Notes under the pieces: model-generated | What the model saw: only the letters and a program-made list of their open reading frames with translations | Database searches by the model: none | Told to the model about the DNA's origin: nothing | Position numbers and translations under genes: made by a program | From: Collinsella sp. AF25-2LB | GTDB lineage: Bacteria > Actinomycetota > Coriobacteriia > Coriobacteriales > Coriobacteriaceae | Direction: 5' to 3' | DNA length: 64,000 nucleotides | NCBI RefSeq assembly: GCF_003458415.1 | Contig: NZ_QRUF01000010.1 | Location: forward strand, 1-64,000 | Part shown: piece after piece, positions 33,920 to 41,854 of the stretch | Layout of the letters: every line of letters begins with the position of its first letter | How positions within the stretch are numbered: position 1 is the stretch's first letter

Positions 33920-35590
33920 ATGCCTGGTGTTACCCCTGCAGAAGTTCTGTCCAATTTTGGCATTACGCTGGTCGAAGACCCCGCTGAGAACCAGCCCCGC
34001 CTGCTGGTTGACCTGCCGGCAGCCGAGCTCGTCGAGCATGCCATCCGCCGCAACGAAGGCCGCATGGCATCCAACGGCGCGCTGGTGATCGAGACGGGGG
34101 AGCGTACCGGACGTTCGCCCAACGACCGCTTTATCGTTGACACCCCCGATGTCCACGACAAGATTGCCTGGGGCGCCGTCAACCGCCCGCTGTCCGTCGA
34201 AAGCTACGAGGTCATCAAAGCCGGCATCGTCGACTATCTCAACGAGCGCGATGTGTTCGTCACCCGCGGCATGGCCGGCGCCGACCGCAACCATACGCGC
34301 CGCCTGCTCGTCGCCTGCGAGCGTGCCAGCCAGGCGCTCTTCATTAAGCAGATGCTCGCCCGCCCGCTCGCCCGCGAAATCGCGCGCACCGGCGAGCCGG
34401 ACTTCTGCGTGCTCGCCGCGCCGGGCTACCAATGCGACCCTGCCATCAAGGGCCTCAACTCCAGCGCCGCCGTGGTCATCAACTTCCAGGAGCGCGTGAT
34501 TTTGGTCGCGGGTACCGGCTACTCCGGCGAGATCAAAAAGTCCATCTTCAGCGTTATGAATTACCTGCTGCCCGTCGAGGACGACGTGCTGCCCATGCAC
34601 TGCTCGGCCAGCATGGATCCCGTCACGCACGAGACCGCCGTGTTCTTTGGCCTGTCCGGCACCGGCAAGACCACGCTTTCGGCCAATCCCACGCGCCTGC
34701 TGATCGGCGACGACGAGCACGGTTGGTCCGACATGGGTATCTTCAACATTGAGGGTGGCTGCTACGCAAAATGCGAGGGCCTGGACGCCTTCCACGAGCC
34801 CGAGATCTTCAACGCCGTCCGTTTTGGCGCCATTTGCGAAAACGTGGTGCTCGACGAGAACCGCAAGCCCAACTACGACGACATCTCGATCACGCACAAC
34901 ACGCGCGTGGCCTATCCCGTGGAGCACATTCCTAACGCGTGGACTAAGGGCATGGGCACCACTCCGAGTGTCGTGCTGTTCCTGACTTGCGACGCTTTTG
35001 GCGTGCTGCCGCCCATCTCACGCCTGACGGCCGATGCCGCTATGTACCACTTTGTGACGGGCTTTACGGCTAAGATTCCCGGCACCGAGGTCGGCGTCAC
35101 CGAGCCCACGCCCACGTTCTCTTCGCTGTTCGGCGAGCCGTTTATGCCGCTCGACCCCATGGTTTACGCCAAGATGCTTGGCGAGCGCATTGCCGACGGC
35201 CGCACGCGTGTGTACCTGGTCAACACCGGCTGGATCGGCGGCGGCTACGGCGTGGGTCATCGCATCGAGCTTGCCTACACGCGCGCCCTGGTGGCCCGCG
35301 CCCTCGACGGCACCATCGAGGACAGCGAGTTCGTGCACGACGACATCTTTAATGTCGACATTCCCACTACGTGCCACGGTGTGCCCGACGGCATCCTGGT
35401 GCCGCGCCAGTACTGGCAGAGCACCGCGCGCTTCGACGAGGCCGCGCACAACCTGGCGGTGATGTTCGAGGAGAACTTCGAGAAGAAGTACTCGCACCTG
35501 CCCGAGTCCGTCAAAGCCGCAGGCCCGCACGTTCAAGTACACGCCGACGCCCGTCATCGCGGCCGCGGGCTGCTGGGACTTCGCCACTAG
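33920..35590 (+). CDS. pckA: Phosphoenolpyruvate carboxykinase (ATP)
   Basis: Interconverts oxaloacetate and PEP with ATP/ADP; in fermentative gut anaerobes it often runs toward oxaloacetate to make ATP. Motifs: the substrate Arg in ERTGRSPNDRF, P-loop GLSGTGKTTLSANP, metal site LIGDDEHGWSD, FNIEGGCYAKC, and the PEP/ATP loop in TRVAYPVEHI. The 556 residues are slightly longer than usual, with an unusual His/Arg-rich end after ESVKAAGP that reads through to just before a repeat. AAAGGAGG precedes the ATG at 33920; the frame is open upstream through repeats, which I reject. Confidence 0.95.
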   Translation: MPGVTPAEVLSNFGITLVEDPAENQPRLLVDLPAAELVEHAIRRNEGRMASNGALVIETGERTGRSPNDRFIVDTPDVHDKIAWGAVNRPLSVESYEVIKAGIVDYLNERDVFVTRGMAGADRNHTRRLLVACERASQALFIKQMLARPLAREIARTGEPDFCVLAAPGYQCDPAIKGLNSSAAVVINFQERVILVAGTGYSGEIKKSIFSVMNYLLPVEDDVLPMHCSASMDPVTHETAVFFGLSGTGKTTLSANPTRLLIGDDEHGWSDMGIFNIEGGCYAKCEGLDAFHEPEIFNAVRFGAICENVVLDENRKPNYDDISITHNTRVAYPVEHIPNAWTKGMGTTPSVVLFLTCDAFGVLPPISRLTADAAMYHFVTGFTAKIPGTEVGVTEPTPTFSSLFGEPFMPLDPMVYAKMLGERIADGRTRVYLVNTGWIGGGYGVGHRIELAYTRALVARALDGTIEDSEFVHDDIFNVDIPTTCHGVPDGILVPRQYWQSTARFDEAAHNLAVMFEENFEKKYSHLPESVKAAGPHVQVHADARHRGRGLLGLRH

Positions 35591-35609
35591 CTTCGCCGTG
35601 AGTCCATAT

Positions 35610-35642
35610 CCACCACAAAGGGGACAGGCACCTTTGTGGTGG
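35610..35642. repeat. CCACCACAAAGG hairpin repeat, copy 3 (perfect)
   Basis: CCACCACAAAGG, loop GGACAGGCA, CCTTTGTGGTGG: a perfect 12-bp stem. It lies 20 bases after the pckA stop and may terminate it. Confidence 0.9.
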
Positions 35643-35687
35643 TTTTGCTCGCGTGGATGACTCGGGTTACAATGCGCCTGACATATC

Positions 35688-35786
35688 GTCCCCTTCTCCG
35701 GATGGGGACAGCGCAAGCGTTCTTGTGACGGCACCGTAGGACTTTGAAGGTGGCCGTTGTAAGGGCGCTTTTTGTTTAGGCGCCCT
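35688..35786 (+). promoter_or_regulatory. Hairpin-rich leader of the B3/B4-domain gene
   Basis: Three consecutive stem-loops can be drawn: GTCCCC/GGGGAC, ACGGCACC/GGTGGCCGT, and AGGGCGC/GCGCCCT with a T-rich loop. The last ends 31 bases before the start codon. It could be a cis-regulatory leader. I do not recognise a known riboswitch or T-box; the AGGGTGGNACCGCG T-box word is absent. Confidence 0.3.
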
Positions 35787-35817
35787 CACTCGGGCGCGCA
35801 CGATGAAGGGAGCACGT

Positions 35818-36537
35818 ATGAAAGGCTTTATTGCCGAGGATTCATTCTGGGAGCTGTTTCCGCAGGCAGCGGTCGGTGTTGTGGTCGTGGAGGGCATGAA
35901 GCCCACGGCTCAGATTCCTCAAGAGGACGTGGATGCGATTGCGGCGTTGCTCGACCGCGCCAATATCGATGTGGAGCGTCATCTGACCAGCGACACTATC
36001 AGCGAGAACGCACCGGTCAAGGCATGGCGCGAGGCCTATCGTCTGTTCAAGACCAAGAAAGGCGCCCGCTGCTCGATCGAGAACTTGCTCAAGCGCGTGC
36101 TCAAGGGCAAGCCGGTCGGTCATATCACGCCGGCGGTGGATATTTACAACACGGTGTCGCTGACCTACGCGCTGCCCGTGGGAGGCGAGGATCTGCATGC
36201 GATCGAGGGAGACCTTCGCCTGAAGGTGACCGACGGTGGCGACGCGTTCTTGCCGCTTGGCGAGGAGGCGGACGATCCGACGCTGCCCTGCGAGCTGGCC
36301 TATATCGATGATGCGGGCGCCGTGTGCCGCTGCTGGAACTGGCGCGACGGCGTTCGAACGGCTCTGTCCGATGATTCGGCCGATGCGTTCCTGGCGATTG
36401 AGTGCGTGGAGCCCGAGCGAATGAAGGACTGCCAGGCCGCGATCGATCGCCTCGCTGAGTTGCTCGAGCGTTATCTGGGAGCGACGGTTGTCGTTAAGAC
36501 GCTTGTGACTCGCGACAATCCCTGCGTGGAGCTGTAG
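35818..36537 (+). CDS. B3/B4 tRNA-binding domain protein
   Basis: A 239-residue stand-alone relative of the B3/B4 (editing) domain of phenylalanyl-tRNA synthetase beta. The body PVKAWREAYRLFKTKKG, CSIENLLKRVLKGK and PAVDIYNTVSLTYALPVGG is characteristic. Such free domains are thought to hydrolyse mischarged tRNA or bind amino acids; the substrate is unknown. The ATG at 35818 follows GAAGGGAGCACGT. There is a possible structured leader upstream and a repeat copy after the stop. Confidence 0.85.
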   Translation: MKGFIAEDSFWELFPQAAVGVVVVEGMKPTAQIPQEDVDAIAALLDRANIDVERHLTSDTISENAPVKAWREAYRLFKTKKGARCSIENLLKRVLKGKPVGHITPAVDIYNTVSLTYALPVGGEDLHAIEGDLRLKVTDGGDAFLPLGEEADDPTLPCELAYIDDAGAVCRCWNWRDGVRTALSDDSADAFLAIECVEPERMKDCQAAIDRLAELLERYLGATVVVKTLVTRDNPCVEL

Positions 36538-36565
36538 CGAAGTCTGCGGATCAAACTCGACGGTC

Positions 36566-36606
36566 AAAACCACCACAATGGTGCCTGTCCCCTTTGTGGT
36601 GGTTTT
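36566..36606. repeat. CCACCACAAAGG hairpin repeat, copy 4
   Basis: AAAACCACCACAATGG, loop TGCCTGTCC, then CTTTGTGGTGGTTTTTA; the loop is in the opposite sense to copy 3. The flanking A/T runs could make it a bidirectional terminator. Confidence 0.85.
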
Positions 36607-36710
36607 TATGTTGATGGGTTAACAAATAGGGTGCGCAGGGCTGGCGGCCGATAAGTACGGTTAAGATGTTTACCCGTTAGCATTATGCAAGCGAAAGGCG
36701 GTCGTCTCCC

Positions 36711-37160
36711 ATGCAGCAGAACGACGAGACACGTTTCGAGGACTTTGTCGGACTGATCAGCGGGCTCTACAAGGAGATCCAGCGCATTAAGACATCCGAG
36801 GGCGCAAGGCTGGGCCTCAAGGGCTCCGACGTTATGTGCCTGTACTATCTTGAGCGCAGCAAGGACGGCCTGACTGGTGCTGACCTGGCTCGCATGGCAG
36901 GCGTGACCCGTGCCGCCGTTTCGCGCACGCTCGCGCATCTGGAGGAGGGCGGTTACGTTGAGGTCGATGATTCGGGCGATGCCGCCGTTAAGTATCGTGC
37001 TCCGGTGCGCCTGACCGCTCTAGGCGGCGAGAGCATGAGCGAGGCGGACCGCATCATTCGCGAGGTGCTCGATACCACCGGTAAGGCTATGGGTGTGGAG
37101 CAGCGCGAGCAGATGTATGCGTCGCTGCGCACGATTCTCAACACCTTGCGCGAGATCTAG
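36711..37160 (+). CDS. MarR family transcriptional regulator
   Basis: A 149-residue winged-helix regulator: dimer helices at both ends, recognition helix MAGVTRAAVSRTLAHLEEGGY, and wing VEVDDSGDAAVKYRAPVRLT. GAAAGGCGG lies upstream of the ATG. It precedes a DegV gene by 120 bases. In Firmicutes a MarR protein (FabT) controls fatty-acid synthesis and DegV/FakB supplies fatty acids, so a lipid-related role is a reasonable but unproven guess. The ligand is unknown. Confidence 0.85.
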   Translation: MQQNDETRFEDFVGLISGLYKEIQRIKTSEGARLGLKGSDVMCLYYLERSKDGLTGADLARMAGVTRAAVSRTLAHLEEGGYVEVDDSGDAAVKYRAPVRLTALGGESMSEADRIIREVLDTTGKAMGVEQREQMYASLRTILNTLREI

Positions 37161-37279
37161 AGCCGCGCTGGAGCTAGCTTTCAGCCAAGAACTGCATCGT
37201 CCCGTTTGAGCGCGTACGCCGTGCCGGGACATTGCTGTCAAAATTCCCTGCGCGAGACCTGCGCAAGAAAGGATTCGCT

Positions 37280-38134
37280 ATGTCCGTCCGCATTATTACC
37301 GATTCCGCCAGCGATATGTCGCCGGCGGAGCACCCCGCTCTGCGTGTTCTGCCGCTGTCCGTCACCTTTGGCACCGATGTGTATATGGATGGCGTCGACA
37401 TCGATCACCAGCGCTTTTACGAGATGCTTGTGGAGCGCGACGAGCTGCCCAAGACCGGCCAGGTCAACCCGTACGCGTTTTCGCAGGCGATTGCCAAGGT
37501 TCGTGAAGCCGGCGATGAGGCTGTGATTATTACCGTGGGCGCTAAGCTATCAGGCACCAATCAGAGTGCCCGTACCGCACTTGCCGAGGCGCCAGGCGGC
37601 GACGTTTACGTGGTGGATAGCAATAACGTCACTCTGGGCGAGCGTGTCATGGTCGAGTATGCCCTGCGCCTGGTGGATGAGGGTCGTAGTGCAGCTCAGA
37701 TCGCGGCGGCCGTCGAGGCCGTGCGCGACCGTGTGGTGGTTATCGGCCTGCTCGAGACGTTGGAGTACCTGGTGCGCGGCGGTCGTCTGTCTGCTGCGGC
37801 CGGCGCCGTGGGCACGCTGCTCAACGTAAAGCCCGTGGTGGCTGTCGAGGACGGTCTGATCGTGCAGCTGGGTAAGGCGCGCGGTTCCAAGAACGGCCGC
37901 AATCTGCTCAATCAGAAGGTCGAAAAAGCGGGCGGCATCGACTTTTCCATGCCGCTGGCGCTCGGCTATACGGGCCTTTCGGATGCGGTGCTCAAGAAGT
38001 ATATCGAGGACAGCGCGGCACTTTGGGCTGGCCACACCGAAGGCGAGTTGCCCGTTCACACCATCGGCGCCACCATCGGCACCCACGTAGGCCCCGGCGC
38101 CGTCGCCGTAGCCTTCTTCCAGCCCGCCAACTAA
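37280..38134 (+). CDS. DegV family fatty-acid-binding protein, paralog 2
   Basis: A 284-residue DegV/FakB-like protein starting MSVRIITDSASDMSPAE, with KTGQVNPYAF, AKLSGTNQSARTA, and the hinge ETLEYLVRGGRLSAAAG typical of the family. It differs enough from the copy at 2646 to suggest a different fatty-acid preference. The start at 37280 follows AAGAAAGGATTCGCT. It probably shares regulation with the upstream MarR gene. FakA is not in this window. Confidence 0.88.
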   Translation: MSVRIITDSASDMSPAEHPALRVLPLSVTFGTDVYMDGVDIDHQRFYEMLVERDELPKTGQVNPYAFSQAIAKVREAGDEAVIITVGAKLSGTNQSARTALAEAPGGDVYVVDSNNVTLGERVMVEYALRLVDEGRSAAQIAAAVEAVRDRVVVIGLLETLEYLVRGGRLSAAAGAVGTLLNVKPVVAVEDGLIVQLGKARGSKNGRNLLNQKVEKAGGIDFSMPLALGYTGLSDAVLKKYIEDSAALWAGHTEGELPVHTIGATIGTHVGPGAVAVAFFQPAN

Positions 38135-38145
38135 CCGATCTGCCA

Positions 38146-38186
38146 TAAACCACCACAAAGGGGACAGGCACCTTTGTGGTGGTTTA
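38146..38186. repeat. CCACCACAAAGG hairpin repeat, copy 5 (perfect)
   Basis: TAAACCACCACAAAGG, loop GGACAGGCA, CCTTTGTGGTGGTTTA: the stem extends to 16 bp. It lies 11 bases after the DegV stop. Confidence 0.9.
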
Positions 38187-38214
38187 TGCTTTTCCGGGTG
38201 GAAGGGAGCGAGCA

Positions 38215-38535
38215 ATGGCGTCTGAGGGCTTTTTTGAACGGGTGTACGAGGTGGTCGAGCAGATCCCCGAGGGGATGGTCGCCACGTATGGTCAGGTGGC
38301 GCTGCTTGCCGGTCGTCCACGAAGTGCGCGGTACGTGGGGTATGCCCTGCATAGTAATCCGCGTCCCGGCGAGATTCCCTGTCACCGCGTGGTGTTTGCC
38401 GACGGGCACATATGCGAGGGCTTCGCTTTTGGCGGTCCCGATGCTCAACGTGAGCTTTTGCTAGGGGAGGGTGTGGCGTTTAAGGACGACATGCACGTCG
38501 ACTTGCCCGCCTGTCGCTGGCCAGCAGGGCTCTAG
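38215..38535 (+). CDS. MGMT-family DNA-binding domain protein that keeps the PCHRV cysteine
   Basis: A 106-residue protein made only of the C-terminal DNA-binding/methyltransferase domain of O6-alkylguanine-DNA alkyltransferases. IPEGMVATYGQVALLAG and SARYVGYALHSNP form the helix-turn-helix and Arg finger. The active-site motif is IPCHRVVFADG, so the acceptor Cys is present, unlike alkyltransferase-like (ATL) proteins of similar size that carry Trp or Ala. It may be a minimal methyltransferase or an ATL with a retained Cys. GGAAGGGAGCGAGCA precedes the ATG. Confidence 0.85.
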   Translation: MASEGFFERVYEVVEQIPEGMVATYGQVALLAGRPRSARYVGYALHSNPRPGEIPCHRVVFADGHICEGFAFGGPDAQRELLLGEGVAFKDDMHVDLPACRWPAGL

Positions 38536-38550
38536 CGCTCTGCCGTGGCC

Positions 38551-38590
38551 AAAACCACCACAAAGGTGCCTGCCCCCTTTGTGGTGGTTT
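38551..38590. repeat. CCACCACAAAGG hairpin repeat, copy 6
   Basis: AAAACCACCACAAAGG, loop TGCCTGCCC, CCTTTGTGGTGGTTT; loop in reverse sense with one change. It lies 15 bases after the MGMT-like stop. Confidence 0.9.
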
Positions 38591-38766
38591 AGTTTACTTG
38601 GGCTAACTTATGGAGAAGCTATGGCGGCGGATATTGATGCTGCAAAGTAAACCACGGTGAACTATATTGGTTTCAGCAACGGAGCAGGCAATAGGCGATG
38701 AAAAAGCCTGCCCTGTTGAGTTTGATTCGCATTCCTCCCCTCTGTGCGATTCAACGGTGTACTTCG

Positions 38767-38808
38767 GGAACAGGCCCGCTGGCAACTAACTGCCAGCGGG
38801 CCTGTTCC
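38767..38808. terminator. 18-bp perfect hairpin
   Basis: GGAACAGGCCCGCTGGCA pairs exactly with TGCCAGCGGGCCTGTTCC. It lies between the MGMT-like and trpS genes. A weaker AGCAGGC/GCCTGC hairpin sits at about 38682-38714. No gene is seen in 38591-38918. Confidence 0.7.
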
Positions 38809-38918
38809 TGTTTGTCGGGGGAGTGCAATGGGCAGAGCCGAACCGGTCGGGCACCAAAAAAGGCGGACGCCGTAGCGCCCGCCCTATAGCAATCGAAAGT
38901 TCTAGCCAGCAGATCGAT

Positions 38919-39968
38919 CTAGTACACCATGCCCATGGCGTCCTGAACCTCGGCCAGGGTCTGCTCGGCAATCTCGTTGGCGCGACGGTTGCCCTCGTGC
39001 AGCACGTCCTTCACATAGTCCAGATCGTTCTCATAGCGCTGACGACGCTCGCGGATCGGCGCGAAGTACTCGTTGACGGCCTCGGTCACGTACTTCTTGA
39101 GCTGGCCGGAGCCGCCCATGCCAATCTCCTCGGCAATCTCGACCTCGGAACGGCCAGTGCAGATGGCGGCGGTTGAAAGCAGGCCGGACACGCCGGGGCG
39201 GTTCTCGGGATCGAACGTGATCATGCGCTCAGAGTCGGTCTGGCTCTTCTTGATGCGTTTGGCCGTCTCCTCGGCGGTCATCGAAATATTGATGGCGTTG
39301 CCGTAGCTCTTGCTCATCTTGCGACCGTCCAGGCCGGGCAGCAGCGGGGTCTCGGACAGCAGCGCGTCGACCTCGGGGAACACCTTGCCGTAACGGTTGT
39401 TAAAGCGGCGGGCGATGGTGCGGGTGAGCTCGATGTGCGGCAGCTGGTCGCGACCGACGGGCACCACATTGCCCTTGCAGAACAGGATGTCGCAGGCCTG
39501 GTGCACCGGGTAGGTGAGCAGAAGGCCGGTGAGCTCGTGGCCCGAGGCCTCCATCTCGGCCTTGACCGTGGGGTTGCGCGCCAGCTCGGCCTCGGAGACC
39601 AGCGACAGGAACGGCAGCATGAGCTGGTTTGCGGCGGGTACGGCGGAGTGCGCGTAGATCATGGTCTTGTCGGGGTCGATGCCGCAGGCAAGGTAGTCCA
39701 TGACCATGTTGTACACGTTGTCCTGGATGTGCTCGGTCGTATCGCGGTCAGTGATGACTTGGTAGTCGGCGATGAGCACGTTGGTCTTGGCGCCCATGTT
39801 CTGCAGCTCAACACGGCCCTTGAGGGTGCCGAAGTAGTGACCCAGGTGCAGACGGCCGGTGGGGCGGTCGCCGGTGAGCATGGTGAACTTCTCGGGCGTT
39901 TTGGCCAGGCCCTCGCGAATGGCGTTGCTCTTTTGCAGCGCGACTTCGTAGCTGTTCTCGTTTGGCAT
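38919..39968 (-). CDS. trpS: Tryptophanyl-tRNA synthetase
   Basis: Charges tRNA-Trp. The 349-residue protein has the class I HIGH-type motif GRLHLGHYFGTL, the KMSKS motif DGRKMSKSYGNAI, and the family-typical HIELTRTIARRFN. Start placed at the ATG in MPNENSYEVAL behind GTTAGGAGCAATC; a frame open ten codons further up lacks a ribosome site. Transcribed alone. No T-box is evident in the 90 bases upstream. Confidence 0.95.
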   Translation of the reverse strand: MPNENSYEVALQKSNAIREGLAKTPEKFTMLTGDRPTGRLHLGHYFGTLKGRVELQNMGAKTNVLIADYQVITDRDTTEHIQDNVYNMVMDYLACGIDPDKTMIYAHSAVPAANQLMLPFLSLVSEAELARNPTVKAEMEASGHELTGLLLTYPVHQACDILFCKGNVVPVGRDQLPHIELTRTIARRFNNRYGKVFPEVDALLSETPLLPGLDGRKMSKSYGNAINISMTAEETAKRIKKSQTDSERMITFDPENRPGVSGLLSTAAICTGRSEVEIAEEIGMGGSGQLKKYVTEAVNEYFAPIRERRQRYENDLDYVKDVLHEGNRRANEIAEQTLAEVQDAMGMVY

Positions 39969-40129
39969 GATTGCTCCTAACGTATGTTCATGGGTCAAGA
40001 TGATAACGCGTTTATTGGAGGGTCGGGGCGTAAGTACGCGAGGGGCGGGAGAGCGGCGGCATGTGCGATGGGCGCGGCGTGGCTGCGCGTTTGGCCGGCG
40101 GCGCCTGGGCGCATCCTCGGCAGCTTACC

Positions 40130-41329
40130 CTAGCGCCTGTGGTGGCGCTCCTCCCTGCGTTCTTCTGCCGCCTGCTCCTCCTGCTTAAAGGCGGGATCGT
40201 CGGGGGTGACGAGCTCGTCCTCGTGCGTGCGCTTGTTGTAATGGTGGCGCAGCACGGGCTCAAACAGGTGCAGGTGCTTGGCAAAGGCCGCCGAGCCAAT
40301 GGCGAGCACGGTAAAGATGAGCACGCGCATGGGCACCTCGACCTGGTTAATCGCGGCGGCGCCGGCCGAAAGCATGATGCACCAGGCATAGATGAGGAGC
40401 ACTGCCTGCTTTTGGTTGTAGCCCTCTTGGATCAGGCGGTGGTGGATGTGGCCCTTGTCGGCCTGCCCGATGCTAATGTGGGCGCGCTTGCGGCGCACGA
40501 TGGCGCTAAACGTGTCGATGATGGGCACGCCGGCAACGATGAGCGGGATGATAAGCGAGGTGAGCGCGGCGGTGCGGCTCACGTTGAGCAGCGAGATGGA
40601 GCCCAGTGCAAAGCCCAGAAGCAACGACCCCGAGTCGCCCAAGAAGATGCTTGCGGGGTTGAAGTTGTAGCGCAAAAAGGCCAGGCAAGCGCCAAAGAGC
40701 GCAATGGAGAGCGCGGCGGCGTCGATGCGGCCCGAGAGAACGGCCATCGAAAACATGGTGAACGACGCGATGCCGCAGATGCCCGTGGCCAAGCCGTCGA
40801 GGCCGTCGATGAGGTTAATGATGTTGGTGAATGCCACCAGATAGATCACGGTGATGGGGTAGGCGAGCCATCCGAGCATGATCTCGCCGGGGGCAAACGG
40901 GTTGACGATGACGCCGATCCGCAGGCCGCCGATACAGGCGATAAGCGCGGCGAGGACCTGTCCGGCTAGCTTTTGCTTGGGCTTGAGCTGGAAGACGTCG
41001 TCGATAGCGCCGGTCGCAAAGATGACGGTAAAAGAAAGCGCAAGTATGGGGTAGCTGATGTGCAGACGGGGGTGGGGCACCAAAACGGGCGGCCAACCCA
41101 GGTACCAGGTGCCTAGGATTTGCACAATGCAGGCAACGACCAGGCCCAAAAACACCGCCGTTCCGCCCAAACGCGGGATGGGCTTGGTGTTGATGCGGCG
41201 CTTGGAAGGATAGTCGACGGCGTCGAGCTTAATTGCCAGGCGCTTGACCAGAGGCACCGTGAGGAAGGTCGTGATAAAGGCCGCCGCTGCCACGCATAGG
41301 TACGGTATGTAGCTCGGGGATGAAGCCAT
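40130..41329 (-). CDS. WecA/MraY-like undecaprenyl-phosphate sugar-1-phosphate transferase
   Basis: Polyprenyl-phosphate HexNAc-1-phosphate transferase that starts a cell-wall or surface polymer on a lipid carrier. About eleven membrane helices; motifs: PIPRLGGTAVFLG, FTNIINLIDGLDGLATGI (Asp-rich), SIFLGDSGSLLLGFALG and the HxHH-like KGHIHHRLIQ loop. The last points to the WecA/TagO group rather than MraY. The C-terminal tail (about 370-399) is charged. The ATG at 41329 has a weak ribosome site; a TTG six codons upstream is an alternative. Confidence 0.88.
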   Translation of the reverse strand: MASSPSYIPYLCVAAAAFITTFLTVPLVKRLAIKLDAVDYPSKRRINTKPIPRLGGTAVFLGLVVACIVQILGTWYLGWPPVLVPHPRLHISYPILALSFTVIFATGAIDDVFQLKPKQKLAGQVLAALIACIGGLRIGVIVNPFAPGEIMLGWLAYPITVIYLVAFTNIINLIDGLDGLATGICGIASFTMFSMAVLSGRIDAAALSIALFGACLAFLRYNFNPASIFLGDSGSLLLGFALGSISLLNVSRTAALTSLIIPLIVAGVPIIDTFSAIVRRKRAHISIGQADKGHIHHRLIQEGYNQKQAVLLIYAWCIMLSAGAAAINQVEVPMRVLIFTVLAIGSAAFAKHLHLFEPVLRHHYNKRTHEDELVTPDDPAFKQEEQAAEERREERHHRR

Positions 41330-41565
41330 GAATCTAAAAACCGCCAAGCGTAGAAGGGAAAGGTCAGAAGAACGCCATGCGCAAAGGGCATAGCCGAATC
41401 ATGATACTCGACCAAGGGGGGTGCATGGAATTGCGCGCAGCGATAATCACGCGCTTACCAGATATTAGGGTATTGTCGATGGATTGTTGGGATGCCGGTG
41501 GGGATCCATATGGACTGTAATGGCGATTTTCGGCAAAAGAAAACCACCCCCCACGTTACGAAAAT

Positions 41566-41718
41566 GAACCCACCTAAAACAGGTGGGTGCCCTCATCGAC
41601 TGTTCCAGCGTCCTTAACAACGAAGGATACCTGTACTAGGTACGACTGTGTGGGCTCCCTAAATAAACGCGACGGTTCACCCAGTTGCTCCGCGGGGGGC
41701 GGAATACCTACATCATAA
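41566..41718 (-). ncRNA. Candidate intergenic small RNA ending in an intrinsic terminator
   Basis: On the minus strand the segment ends with ACCCACCT-GTTTT-AGGTGGGT followed by TCATTTT, which looks like an intrinsic terminator with no gene ahead of it. Upstream, GGGAGCCC can pair with GGGCACCC and enclose TACC/GGTA and TCCTT/AAGGA hairpins. TTGTAA and TAAAGT at about 41754-41725 could be a promoter. I could not match it to 6S, SRP, RNase P or tmRNA. Alternatively it is a plus-strand leader of the radical SAM gene. 41330-41560 shows nothing else. Confidence 0.3.
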
Positions 41719-41854
41719 AGCGGCACTTTATCGATTCCAGTCTTGACATTACAAAAATCGTGTCGGACGATTACGGCGCCTTGGGCTCGAGCCGTCTGTG
41801 CGGTTGGTCCCTTTACGTTTGAGCTGCTGAATCGTTGTTTTGGAGCATGTTTTT

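Noticed and set aside
33806-35720. Frameshift near the C-terminus of pckA
   Set aside because: Another frame past residue 520 reads on into the downstream repeat, but that continuation is repeat-derived. The main frame ends normally, and the core enzyme is complete.
35610-38590. CRISPR array
   Set aside because: The CCACCACAAAG repeats are hundreds of bases apart, occur in both orientations, and are separated by genes. There are no uniform spacers and no cas genes.
41566-41718. 6S RNA
   Set aside because: The size and terminator are tempting, but I could not draw the long interrupted hairpin with a central bubble or recognise conserved 6S sequence.
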